Assembly: GCA_030832825.1 (NCBI GenBank)
Contig: JAURIJ010000001.1
Location: 62,001 to 126,000, forward strand
DNA length: 64,000 nucleotides
DNA from: Gammaproteobacteria bacterium
GTDB taxonomy: Bacteria; Pseudomonadota; Gammaproteobacteria; Pseudomonadales; Pseudohongiellaceae
Reading direction: 5' to 3'
Position numbers and translations under genes: made by a program. Below the pieces are notes generated by a model. It worked only from the letters and a program-made list of their open reading frames with translations, was not told where the DNA came from and ran no database searches. Of this stretch, positions 27,470-35,949 are shown in pieces. The number at the start of each line of letters is the position of its first letter. Within the stretch, counting starts at the first letter, position 1.

Positions 27470-27695
27470 ATGCATGTGGACGACGACGATGCCATTCGCG
27501 CCACCACTCGGATCGCCCTGGAACGCGTGGGGGGATTCGAGCTGCTCAGTTGCAGCGGTGGGGCGCAGGCGCTGGACCATGTCCACCGTTTCGGGTGGCG
27601 AGAACATCGAGCTGCTGATCGAGAAGGCCGACCTGGCGCTGTATCAGGCCAAGTCCGGCGGCCGCAACTGCATCGTCGGCAGCGGCACACCATGA
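27470..27695 (+). pseudogene. Relic of a response regulator-GGDEF diguanylate cyclase gene
   Basis: Two ends of one gene survive in different frames. From ATG 27470 comes MHVDDDDAIRATTRIALERV and GGFELLSCSGGAQAL, the start of a receiver domain with its acidic pocket. From about 27587 another frame reads [20 protein letters not shown] and ends [10 protein letters not shown] at a stop at 27695, the C-terminal helix of a GGDEF domain. The phosphoacceptor, the rest of the receiver and the GGDEF motif itself are missing, so several hundred bases have been lost. It lies between the divergent flavoprotein gene and rlmE. The 237 bases before it hold only the flavoprotein upstream region and a small GC hairpin near 27352-27366. 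Confidence 0.75.
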
Positions 27696-27738
27696 GCGGC
27701 AGCGGCATGCCGACCGCTGCCCGCGAGGGCTGACGCCC

Positions 27739-28362
27739 ATGGCAAGGTCCAAGAGCAGCCATCGCTGGATGGAAGAACACGTCAACGACCCCTGGGTGAA
27801 GAAGGCCCAGGTGGATGGCTATCGCTCCCGCGCCAGCTACAAGCTGCTGGAACTCATCGAGAAGGATCGCCTGGTGCGCCCGGGCATGGTGGTGCTGGAT
27901 CTCGGCTCCACGCCGGGCGGCTGGTCCCAGGTGGTCGCGCCGCTGCTGGGCAGCAAGGGCCGCCTGATCGCCTCCGACATCCTGCCCATGGACCCGATTC
28001 CCCACGTGCACTTCATCCAGGGCGACTTCACCGAGCAGGACGTCTTCGACCAGATCACGGCGGCGCTCGACGGGGCCGGGGTGGACCTGGTGATGTCGGA
28101 CATGGCGCCCAACATCAGTGGCGTGGACGCCGCCGACCAGTCCGCCTCGATGTACCTGGTGGAACTGGCGCTGGACATGGCCGTGCAGGTGCTCAAGAGC
28201 GGCGGCAACTTCGTGACCAAGGTGTTTCACGGCGAGGGCTACGAGGACTACCTGAAGGCGCTGCGCCCGCATTTCGAGAAGGTGGTGGTGCGCAAGCCTG
28301 AGGCCTCACGCTCGCGCTCGCGGGAAGTCTATGTGGTGGGCAAGGGGAAACGGGATGTCTGA
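27739..28362 (+). CDS. rlmE: 23S rRNA (uridine-2552-2'-O)-methyltransferase
   Basis: FtsJ/RrmJ methylates U2552 in the A loop of 23S rRNA during late 50S assembly. The 207-residue product has the K-D-K-E tetrad in [35 protein letters not shown] and SREVYVVG, and a SAM loop [14 protein letters not shown] in which Ser-Thr replaces the usual Ala-Ala. In most relatives rlmE is followed by ftsH; here an amino acid permease gene overlaps it by eight bases. Confidence 0.96.
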   Translation: MARSKSSHRWMEEHVNDPWVKKAQVDGYRSRASYKLLELIEKDRLVRPGMVVLDLGSTPGGWSQVVAPLLGSKGRLIASDILPMDPIPHVHFIQGDFTEQDVFDQITAALDGAGVDLVMSDMAPNISGVDAADQSASMYLVELALDMAVQVLKSGGNFVTKVFHGEGYEDYLKALRPHFEKVVVRKPEASRSRSREVYVVGKGKRDV

Positions 28363-29689
28363 AGGCCACCGCTACTCCCCTCGCACGGCCATCGCCGTCG
28401 TGGTGGCCAACATGGTCGGCACCGGCGTCTTCACCAGCATCGGCTTCCAGATCCTGGACATTCAGTCGAGCTTCGTTCTGCTCATGCTCTGGCTGGTGGG
28501 CGGCCTGCTGGCCCTGTGCGGCGCCCTCACCTATGCCGAGCTGGCGAGCCGGCTGCCGCGCTCGGGCGGGGAATACAATTTCCTGAGTCAGCTCTATCAC
28601 CCGGCCGTGGGCTTCGTCTCGGGCTGGGTCTCGCTCACGGTGGGCTTTGCCGCGCCGACGGCGCTGGCGGCCATGACCTTCGCCGCCTACCTCGACTCGG
28701 CCGTGGGCCATCTGCTGCCGGTGAACCGGCAGTTCGCCGCGCTGCTGCTGGTGCTCGTCATCACCTTCGTGCACGGCCGCGACCACAAGGCCAGCGGCGG
28801 TCTGCAGAACTGGTTCACGCTCATCAAGATCCTGCTGATCGCCCTCTTCGTCACGGCGGTGACGCTCAGCACAGACACGCCCCAGCCGGTGCACCTGCTG
28901 CCGGGCGAGGGCGATGGCGCCCTGCTGCTCTCCAGTGCCTTCGCCGTGTCGCTGATCTACGTGAACTATGCCTACACGGGCTGGAATGCCGCGACCTACA
29001 TCACCGGCGAGATCGAGAACCCCGCACGCTCGGTGCCCCTGGTGCTGATCGGCGGCACAGCCATCGTCATCGTGCTCTATCTGGCGCTCAATGCGACCTT
29101 CCTCTACGCGGTGCCCATGGACCTGCTCGCCGGCAAGGTGGAAGCGGGCGTGATCGTGGCCGAGAACACCTTCGGCGCGCTGGGCGCGATGCTGATGGGG
29201 GGGATGCTGTCGCTGCTGCTGATCTCCACGGTCAGCGCCATGCTGATGGCGGGGCCACGCGTGCTGCAGGTGATGGGCGAGGACTTCCGGCTGTTCCGGA
29301 TGCTGGCGGTGAAGAACGCGGGGGGCGTGCCGCGGCGCGCCGTCTACACCCAGGGCGGCCTGGCGGCACTGTTCATTCTCACCTCGACCTTCGAGTCGGT
29401 GCTGGTGTTCTCGGGATTCATCCTGGGCCTGAGCTCACTGGCCACCGTGCTGGGCATCTTCGTGCTGCGCGCCCGCCACGGCGAAGGCCGGGAACCCGAC
29501 GTGGCGGCCTACCGCACGTGGGCCTATCCCCTGCCCCCGCTCATCTACGGCGCCATCATGCTGTGGACGCTGGGCTTCATCACGGTCGACCGTCCGCTGG
29601 AAGCCGGCGCGGCGGCCGTCATCATCGCGCTCGGCCTGGTGTGCTATCTGCTCACCGAACGCCACTCACGCGCCGGCAAGTCTCACTGA
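28355..29689 (+). CDS. APC-superfamily amino acid permease
   Basis: Inner-membrane transporter of 444 residues with about 12 hydrophobic segments. The first helix carries the APC substrate motif [15 protein letters not shown] (unwound Gly-rich loop); then [40 protein letters not shown] and [20 protein letters not shown], all typical of the LAT/CAT-like branch. Start ATG at 28355 overlaps the rlmE stop. It ends convergently with the persulfide dioxygenase gene, overlapping a few bases. The transported amino acid cannot be told. Confidence 0.9.
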   Translation: MSEGHRYSPRTAIAVVVANMVGTGVFTSIGFQILDIQSSFVLLMLWLVGGLLALCGALTYAELASRLPRSGGEYNFLSQLYHPAVGFVSGWVSLTVGFAAPTALAAMTFAAYLDSAVGHLLPVNRQFAALLLVLVITFVHGRDHKASGGLQNWFTLIKILLIALFVTAVTLSTDTPQPVHLLPGEGDGALLLSSAFAVSLIYVNYAYTGWNAATYITGEIENPARSVPLVLIGGTAIVIVLYLALNATFLYAVPMDLLAGKVEAGVIVAENTFGALGAMLMGGMLSLLLISTVSAMLMAGPRVLQVMGEDFRLFRMLAVKNAGGVPRRAVYTQGGLAALFILTSTFESVLVFSGFILGLSSLATVLGIFVLRARHGEGREPDVAAYRTWAYPLPPLIYGAIMLWTLGFITVDRPLEAGAAAVIIALGLVCYLLTERHSRAGKSH

Positions 29690-30723
29690 TCGTGCCAGTG
29701 CAGAATGCCGCCGCGAATGTTCGCCGCGCGCTCGTGACCGGCCGACTTCAGGATGGCAATGGCCAGGGACGAACGCCGGCCTGAGCGGCACAGCGTGACC
29801 ACCGGTTTGTCTTTCGGCACCTCGCCCACACGCTCGCGCAGCTCGCTCAGCGGAATGGTCAGCGCATTGTGCAGACCGATCACCGGCTCGCCGAGTTCAT
29901 CGGCCTCGCGCACATCGAGGATGGTGACCGAGGGCTGATTCTGCACCACCCATTCCGGTTCGACCTCGGGAATGCCGGCGAAGCTGACATGCAGATCGGC
30001 CCAGTCCGGCTCCTCCGGCAGGCGTCCGCTTTCCGGCATGCCGCTGCGCAGATTGTTGGGCAGGGCCTCGTCGATCTTCTTCGGGTGCGGCAGCTGCATC
30101 GCCTTCATGTAGTGCACGAAGTCCTTCTCGTTGGCGCCGCCGCCCACGCGGGGATTGAAGCGCTTTTCCTCGCCCACCGAGGAGCGCGTGCGACCGTTGT
30201 AATCGTGCGCCGGATACACCGCACAGGTGTCGGGCAACGAGAACAGCTGCTCGGTGATGGAGTGATACAGGCGCGCCGGGTCCCCCTGCTGGAAATCGCT
30301 GCGCCCGCAGCCGCGAATCAGCAGCGCATCACCGGTGAACACCATGCTCTGATCCGCCAGCACGAAGCTGGTGCAGCCATTGGTGTGACCGGGCGTGGCG
30401 CGGGCCTCCAGGGTGATGCCATGCACGCCGAAGTGCTGGCCGTGATGCAGCGGGAGGTCGACATTCACCGCACCGGCGCTGGCCGACAGTGCGATCTGAC
30501 AACCGGTTTTCTGCTTCAGCAGCCAGGCCGCGGTGATGTGGTCGGCATGGGCGTGCGTGTCCACCACGATTTTCAAGTGCAGGCCGAGTTCGTGCAGCAG
30601 GGCCAGGTCACGCTGAGCCTGCTCGAACACCGGGTCGATCAGGATGGCTTCGTGGCTGTGTTCATCGGCCAGCAGGTAGGTGTAGGTGGACGAGGGCGCG
30701 TCATAGAGCTGACGAAAGATCAT
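29683..30723 (-). CDS. Persulfide dioxygenase-rhodanese fusion
   Basis: An ETHE1-like metallo-beta-lactamase-fold dioxygenase joined to a rhodanese domain, 346 residues. The N-terminal domain has the iron ligands THAHADHITAAWLLK, ATPGHTNGC, FTGDALLIRGCGRSDFQQ and YPAHDYNG, the ETHE1 signatures. The C-terminal rhodanese (about 255-346) has VTILDVREADE and the active-site loop TLCRSGRRSS with its persulfide-carrying Cys. Such fusions (PRF type) oxidise glutathione persulfide and move sulfane sulfur to sulfite or thiosulfate. It is coupled by ATGA to the CBS protein upstream. Confidence 0.9.
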   Translation of the reverse strand: MIFRQLYDAPSSTYTYLLADEHSHEAILIDPVFEQAQRDLALLHELGLHLKIVVDTHAHADHITAAWLLKQKTGCQIALSASAGAVNVDLPLHHGQHFGVHGITLEARATPGHTNGCTSFVLADQSMVFTGDALLIRGCGRSDFQQGDPARLYHSITEQLFSLPDTCAVYPAHDYNGRTRSSVGEEKRFNPRVGGGANEKDFVHYMKAMQLPHPKKIDEALPNNLRSGMPESGRLPEEPDWADLHVSFAGIPEVEPEWVVQNQPSVTILDVREADELGEPVIGLHNALTIPLSELRERVGEVPKDKPVVTLCRSGRRSSLAIAILKSAGHERAANIRGGILHWHDQ

Positions 30724-31181
30724 GGGGAGCTGACTCCTGCTGCAGAGGGCTGGTTGGTGGCGTTGTTGAAGCGGTTCCGATTGGCTTCCAGCAGACGGAA
30801 GATGTCGCGCGTGGTGACGATGCCCTCGATGCGATTGTCGGCATCGACGATGGGAATGCAGGCGATGCTGCGATGATTGAACAGGTGGATGGCCTCGAAC
30901 ACATCGGCAGTGCGCGGCAGCGTCCAGGGCTTGCGCGTCATGATCTGGTGCGCACGCTTGTTCAGCGTGGCGGTGTCGCGGGCCGACTCCAGCGGCGTGC
31001 CCAGATTCGGACTCAGGGCCTTGTAGAGGTCACGGTCGGTGATCACCCCGTAGAGAATGCCGTCCTCCTGCACCGGCAGATGATGAAACGGCGCCACGTC
31101 GAGCAATTCCTTGATGGCCCGCAGACTGTCATCGAGCTCCTCCGTGACCACGGGGCGCGTCATTATGCTTTCCAGAATCAT
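30720..31181 (-). CDS. CBS-domain pair protein
   Basis: Stand-alone Bateman module of 153 residues with two CBS domains: MILESIMTRPVVTEELDDSL ... YGVITDRDLYKAL and QIMTRKPWTLPRTADVFEAI ... EGIVTTRDIFRLL. Such modules bind adenine nucleotides and report energy state. The ATG at 31181 has a strong GGAGGAAAG ribosome-binding site, so the seven codons upstream of it are not used. It precedes and overlaps the persulfide dioxygenase gene, which suggests energy- or redox-linked control of sulfur oxidation, an inference from context. Confidence 0.88.
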   Translation of the reverse strand: MILESIMTRPVVTEELDDSLRAIKELLDVAPFHHLPVQEDGILYGVITDRDLYKALSPNLGTPLESARDTATLNKRAHQIMTRKPWTLPRTADVFEAIHLFNHRSIACIPIVDADNRIEGIVTTRDIFRLLEANRNRFNNATNQPSAAGVSSP

Positions 31182-31299
31182 CTTTCCTCCCCGGGCGCGC
31201 ATGGTGTTTTGCGGCCGCCTGTAACATCATCGCGCCGCGGCGGTCTCTCTGCAGTATCTCCCCGCATGTCCCTGAAGAACAATAGCCCTGGAGCCTGAC

Positions 31300-31878
31300 A
31301 TGACCCGATTCCCTGCCCGTCTGCCCGCCCTGCTCGCCCTCTTGCTGCTCGCCCTGCCCCCTGCCTTGACGGCTCAGGCGCAGGAATTCGTCTGGGCCCC
31401 CTCGCTCGCCGTGGGCAGCCCGCTGCCGCCCATCAGCGCCGTCGATCAGAATGGCGTGCGTCACACGCTGGCCGATCTCACGGGCGAGAACGGCCTGGTG
31501 CTGGTGCTCAGCCGCTCCTTCGACTGGTGCCCGTTCTGCATCTCGCAGCTGGAGCGTCTGGTGGAACGCGAGGCCGAGTTTGCCGCCCTGGGCTTCAAGG
31601 TGGCCGCCATGACCTACGACCCGGTGGCCACGCTCAAGGAAGCCGAAGCGGAATATGGCGCCACGTTTCCCCTCTTGTACGACGAGGGCAACACGCACGT
31701 GAAGGCCATGGGCATTCTGAACACGCAGTACAGCCCAGGGCAGCGCGCCTATGGCATTCCGTATCCCGGCATCTTCGTGCTCGACGCCCAGGGCGTGATC
31801 CGCGCCAAGCTGGCCGAGGAAGACTACAAGGTCCGGCCGGATTTCAGTCTGGTGCTGGAAGCCGCCGCCGGCCTCTGA
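31300..31878 (+). CDS. Exported AhpC/TSA-family redoxin
   Basis: Periplasmic thioredoxin-fold protein of 192 residues. A signal peptide (LPALLALLLLALPPALTAQA) precedes the redoxin core with the active site RSFDWCPFCISQLERL, a CxxC rather than the single peroxidatic Cys of classical AhpC, and IPYPGIFVLDAQGVIRAKL. This fits peroxiredoxin-like or thiol-reductase proteins of the periplasm. It is divergent from the CBS/persulfide dioxygenase pair and converges on the DUF547 gene with a seven-base gap. Confidence 0.85.
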   Translation: MTRFPARLPALLALLLLALPPALTAQAQEFVWAPSLAVGSPLPPISAVDQNGVRHTLADLTGENGLVLVLSRSFDWCPFCISQLERLVEREAEFAALGFKVAAMTYDPVATLKEAEAEYGATFPLLYDEGNTHVKAMGILNTQYSPGQRAYGIPYPGIFVLDAQGVIRAKLAEEDYKVRPDFSLVLEAAAGL

Positions 31879-31885
31879 GCAGTGA

Positions 31886-32656
31886 TCACTGCGCGTTGAG
31901 GTTCCAGTTGTAGGGGATCGCGGCGCGCAGGCGGATCTGCGGCGGCAGGTCGCGGTAACGACGCACGAAGGCCTCGACGCCGCCAGCACTGTCGAAGTCC
32001 TCCTCGAACCAGTCGAATATCTGGGACACCTGCACCTGGGTGCCTTCGATGCGCAGGCCCTTGCTGGCATTGTCGAGAAAGCGCCGGGTCTGATCTTCCA
32101 GCTGCGCGTCCATCTGCGCCACCGTGAAGGCCTCGCGGCGCAGATCGGGGCAGCTCAGCGAGGCGCACACGATGGCGAAGTGGATGCGCGCTTCGCCCAG
32201 CGGGCGCAGAATCTCGTGCTCGATCTCGTCAAGCGTGACCATCCTGCCACCCAGCATGCCGACGGGTTTCTTCCACACGGGCGAGAACAGCGAGCCTGCA
32301 TCGCGGATGCTCGCGAGCGGCAGGTTGTCGATCACCATGCGGATGGCGTAGAGGTTATAGACATTGCTGTAGAAGGCCACCTTGTCGGCCGTGGTCTGCA
32401 GCGTTGCCAGCGGGAAACTCTCAACCTGGGCCAGCACCTGCGGGTAGCGCGAGTCGCTTGCCCAGGCGCTGTAGTCGACGGCGTGGAAACTCACGCCATC
32501 GCGCTCGGTGAGCCCCACGTGCTCGGCCAGCAGCGCGTTGTAGAGCGTCCAGTCCTGCGCCCGGGCGGTGGCAGGCGCGACGAGCAGTGCGGCCAGCAGG
32601 CAGGTGCCGAGCAGACCGGCGCCCAGCGTCTCGTGTAACATGGCGAACGTGAACAT
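31886..32656 (-). CDS. Exported DUF547 protein
   Basis: DUF547 protein of 256 residues with a signal peptide (LLGTCLLAALLVAPATARAQ). Conserved features include KVAFYSNVYNLYAIRMVIDN, PVGMLGGRMVTLDEIEHEIL, RIHFAIVCASLSCPDLRREA with its Cys pair, and the C-terminal LRAAIPYNWNLN. The fold has been likened to transglutaminase/papain-like enzymes, and Cys-Ser-Cys here may be catalytic, but the function is unknown. The ATG at 32656 has a GGAGAC ribosome-binding site. It diverges from the ECF sigma gene. Confidence 0.85.
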   Translation of the reverse strand: MFTFAMLHETLGAGLLGTCLLAALLVAPATARAQDWTLYNALLAEHVGLTERDGVSFHAVDYSAWASDSRYPQVLAQVESFPLATLQTTADKVAFYSNVYNLYAIRMVIDNLPLASIRDAGSLFSPVWKKPVGMLGGRMVTLDEIEHEILRPLGEARIHFAIVCASLSCPDLRREAFTVAQMDAQLEDQTRRFLDNASKGLRIEGTQVQVSQIFDWFEEDFDSAGGVEAFVRRYRDLPPQIRLRAAIPYNWNLNAQ

Positions 32657-32682
32657 AGTGTCTCCGCAGACGGGGAAGCGTG

Positions 32683-32701
32683 TGTTGTTTACCTGACAAC
32701 A
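32683..32701. repeat. Inverted repeat between the DUF547 and ECF sigma genes
   Basis: TGTTGT-ttacctg-ACAACA, a perfect six-base inverted repeat, lies in the 64-base divergent gap, 20 bases before the sigma-factor ATG. It may be an operator or part of an ECF-type -35 element read in either direction. The assignment is tentative. Confidence 0.35.
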
Positions 32702-32720
32702 GGACTGATGGATCACCGGC

Positions 32721-33347
32721 ATGTTACACAATGATCAGCAAGCGCTGGACATCGACGCCCTGCGCCGAGGTGACCGCGCGATGTTCACGCGTCTGGTGGC
32801 TCTGCATCATCGGCGCTTGGTGATCGTGGCGCGCGCCATCGTCGGCGAGGCCTGGGCCGAGGAAGTCGTGCAGGAAGCCTGGATCAGCGTGCATCGCGCA
32901 CTGCCGAAATTCGAGGGGCGTTCCAGCCTGCTGACCTGGCTCTACACCATCGTGCGCAATGAAGCCCGCACGCGACTGGGCAAGGAGGCGCGTTATGTGT
33001 CACTGGACACCTTCCCCGAAAACTCCCACGAAGACACCCTGCGCGCCCTGAACATGGCGTTTCGCGGCGACGGCCACTGGCAGGGAGCCCCCGCCGACTG
33101 GCATGTGGACTCGCCCCTGGCGTGGCTGGAAAACACGGCATTGCAGGACTGCATCAACCGCACCCTGGAACGCCTCAGCGCCGATCAGCGCGCCGTCTTC
33201 ACCCTGCGCGATCTGCAGCAGATGGAGTTGCAGGACATCTGTAACATCCTGGAACTGAGCAACTCCAATGTGCGGGTTCTGCTGCACCGGGCGCGCCTCA
33301 CGCTCATGCAGGTCATCAATCGCTATCAGGAGACAGGCTCATGTTGA
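32721..33347 (+). CDS. ECF-type RNA polymerase sigma factor
   Basis: Extracytoplasmic-function sigma factor of 208 residues. Region 2 is AEEVVQEAWISVHRALPKFE, followed by SSLLTWLYTIVRNEARTRLG; region 4 is LERLSADQRAVFTLRDLQQM with the recognition helix LSNSNVRVLLHRARLTLM. The linker between them is longer than usual (about 50 residues). Its 3' end overlaps a small zinc-finger anti-sigma gene by seven bases, the normal sigma/anti-sigma layout. Likely targets are the neighbouring envelope genes, including the adjacent TonB receptor relic, an inference. Confidence 0.93.
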   Translation: MLHNDQQALDIDALRRGDRAMFTRLVALHHRRLVIVARAIVGEAWAEEVVQEAWISVHRALPKFEGRSSLLTWLYTIVRNEARTRLGKEARYVSLDTFPENSHEDTLRALNMAFRGDGHWQGAPADWHVDSPLAWLENTALQDCINRTLERLSADQRAVFTLRDLQQMELQDICNILELSNSNVRVLLHRARLTLMQVINRYQETGSC

Positions 33348-33580
33348 GGTGCAAGGACATCGCCGCGCATGCCAGCGAACACATCGACGGCGAGCTGAAC
33401 TGGAAGCAGTCGCTGGGCTATGGCTTGCATCTGCTCGTCTGCGGCTACTGCCGCCGCTTCGTGCGCCAGCTGCGCACCACCATCGCCTGCGCCCGAGCGG
33501 TTGCTGCCGACGACGCCCTGGCCCACGACGAGGCCCGCAGGATTTCCGAGCGCGTGTACGACCACGCCTCCAGACCCTGA
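33341..33580 (+). CDS. Small zinc-binding anti-sigma factor
   Basis: A 79-residue protein with the ZAS signature His-x3-Cys-x2-Cys in LHLLVCGYCRRFVRQL, preceded by a conserved CKDIAAHASEHIDGEL segment. It has no transmembrane helix, so it is a soluble anti-sigma, possibly redox-responsive like RsrA or ChrR. The seven-base overlap with the upstream sigma gene supports stoichiometric expression. Confidence 0.8.
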   Translation: MLRCKDIAAHASEHIDGELNWKQSLGYGLHLLVCGYCRRFVRQLRTTIACARAVAADDALAHDEARRISERVYDHASRP

Positions 33581-33630
33581 CGCTTCACCCCTGTTTCAAC
33601 CACTGAGAGACCCCATTCCGCCACAGCCCG

Positions 33631-35949
33631 TTGTCCCTGGCCATCGCTGCCGCCAGCCTTGTGCTCTGCGGCACTGCGCTCGCCCAGCCGGCCGCGCAGG
33701 AGACCATCGATACCATCGTGGTGACGGGCAGTCGCAGCCTTGAGCGCTCCATTCTGGAATCCCCAGTTCCAGTGGACACCTTCGATGCCGAAGACGTGCG
33801 CGACTCCGGCGCCCGGGCGGGTGAGCTGGGCGAGGCCCTGGCCACCCTGGTGCCTTCGTTCAACTTCCTGCGCCAGTCCAACTCCGGCACTTCCGATCAC
33901 GTGCGTGCCGGCCAGCTGCGCGGCCTGAGCCCCGACCAGATGCTGGTGCTGGTGAACGGCAAGCGCCGCCACACCTCCGCCGTGGTGAACAGCGAGACCA
34001 AGATCGGGCGCGGCACCGCCGCCGTGGACTTCAACACGCTGCCGCTGAATGCCGTGCACCACGTGGAAGTGCTGCGTGACGGCGCCGGTGCGCAGTATGG
34101 CTCCGACGCCATCGACGAAGAAATCACGGATGGGCAGACGCTGACGCTGGACGGCAAGGCGGGCCTCAAGCTCGCCGGTGGCGGCTTCCTCAATGCCGGT
34201 TTCGACATGAAGCGCCGCAATGCCACCGATCGCGCCGGCTTTGACACCATCCCGTTCTTTTACCCCGCCACCCCGGCGAACCTGGCGCTCAAGGGCAAGC
34301 GCAACTACGCCAAGGGCGACCCGCAGGTGCACGACGCCAATCTGTAGTTCAACGCCGAGAAGCCGCTCGGCGCCAGCATCCTCTACGCCTTCGGCACGCT
34401 GGGCAACCGCGACACCGAAGGCGCCACGTTCTTCCGTTACCCCGATGAATCGCGCAATGTGCCGGCCGTCTACCCGCAGGGCTACCGCCCCATCACCCTG
34501 GGCGAGAACCGCGACCACGGCCTGACCGTGGGCATGAGCGGCCGTGTGGGCGACTGGACCACCGAGACCAGCGCCACCGTGGGCGGCAACCGTTTCGCTT
34601 ACGGCACGAAGAATTCCTTGAACGCGTCCTATGGTGCCGCCAGCCCCACCCGTTTCGACTCCGGCGAGTACCTGCTGGATCAGCTGACCGTGAATGCCAA
34701 CGTGCAGCGCGCCACCCCCTATGACACGGCGCTCGGCACCGTGCACGTGGCGGCCGGCGCGGAATACCGCAAGGAGAAGTTCCGCACCCGCGCAGGCGAT
34801 GACGCGTCCTGGATGGCCGACCCGTTCAGTGGCGACATCGGGGCTCAGGGCGCCATCGGCCTGACCCCGGCCGACGAGGCCCGCGAGGCCCGCGAAGTGT
34901 TCAGCCTGTACGTGAGCGCCTCGGATCAGGTGACCGATCGCCTGCTGCTGGACACCGCCGCGCGCTGGGAGCACTACTCGGACTTCGGCGACGAACTCAG
35001 CGGCAAGGCCGCCGTCTACTTCGAACTGGCCGAGGGCTACGGCCTGCGCGGCGCGCTGTCCAACAGCCTGCGCGCGCCGGCTCTGATCCAGATCGGCTTC
35101 TCCGACCGCAGCACCAACTTCGGTGACAATCGCAGCCTGGTGAACACCGTGACACTGCCGGTGGCCAATCCCATCGCGCTGTCACTCGGGGCCTCGGCAC
35201 TCAAGCCGGAAACCGCCATCAACCAGAGCATCGGTCTGACGGCGCAGCCGAGCAACAACGTGACGGTGACTCTGGACGCGTTCCAGATCGACGTGGACGA
35301 CCGCATCACTCTGTCCGACCGCCTGTTCGGCGCGCCGCTGGTGAACTTCGTGCAGGCCCAGGCGGGCGGCGCCGGCATTCAGTCCGTGCGCTTCTTCACC
35401 AATGCCATCGACACGCAAACGCGCGGCATCGACCTGATCGTGACGCACGAGGCGCCGCTGTTCGACGGCGACTTGAACCTGACCTTCGGCTACAGCTACG
35501 CGAAGACCGAGATCGAGCGCATCACCGCCACCCCGGCCCAGCTGCGCGCGCTGGACAGCAGCTTCGCGCTGATCGGCGTGGAAGAGATCAACACCATCGA
35601 GGAATCGGCCCCGCGCCAGAAGTCCAGCCTGCTGACCACGTGGACGCGTGACCGCCTGACACTGGTCAACCGCATCCATTATTTCGGCAGTGTGGTACGG
35701 GTGTTCAATTTCGGCGGGGGGTTCGAGCCGCGTCAGCGCTATGGCGCCGAGACGGGCGTGGACATCGAGGGCAGCTACTTGATTCACCCGGGCGTGACCT
35801 TCACCCTTGGCGTGAACAATGTCTTCGACAATTACGCGGATCTTTCCAGTGCCGACATCAACTTCTTCGGCAATCTGCCGCTTGCCTGCAAGCGAACGGT
35901 GTGCTCGCAGGCAAGCTCCAAGACTATCCATCACGAGCCCAGGCGGTAG
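33631..35949 (+). pseudogene. TonB-dependent receptor, degraded
   Basis: Recognisable outer-membrane TonB receptor with at least three lesions. The N-terminal signal peptide (LAIAAASLVLCGTALAQ) lacks an ATG; only a TTG at 33631 is available. The plug reads DTIVVTGSRSLERSI and QLRGLSPDQMLVLVNGKRRH, but after AQYGSDAID the usual AGVINI segment is missing. An in-frame TAG at 34345-34347 interrupts the barrel; the same frame then continues through LRGALSNSLRAPALIQIGFS and TLGVNNVFDNYADLSSADIN. The end is replaced by LACKRTVCSQASSK, so the last strands and the terminal aromatic residue are lost. It follows an ECF sigma/anti-sigma pair, as regulated receptors often do. Confidence 0.85.
35880..35916. 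repeat. Hairpin at the end of the TonB receptor relic
   Basis: GCTTGCCTGC and its complement GCAGGCAAGC flank a nine-base loop that is closed by a further AGC/GCT pair, giving a 13-base stem with one mismatch. It lies where the receptor loses homology and just past the stop of the convergent DUF5916 gene. No T-run is present, so it looks more like a REP-type palindrome than an intrinsic terminator. Confidence 0.6.

Noticed and set aside
25466-27733. Long 755-codon plus-strand frame opposite the TrmH and flavoprotein genes
   Set aside because: Antisense shadow of two well-supported minus-strand genes; only its last part coincides with the real receiver-domain relic.
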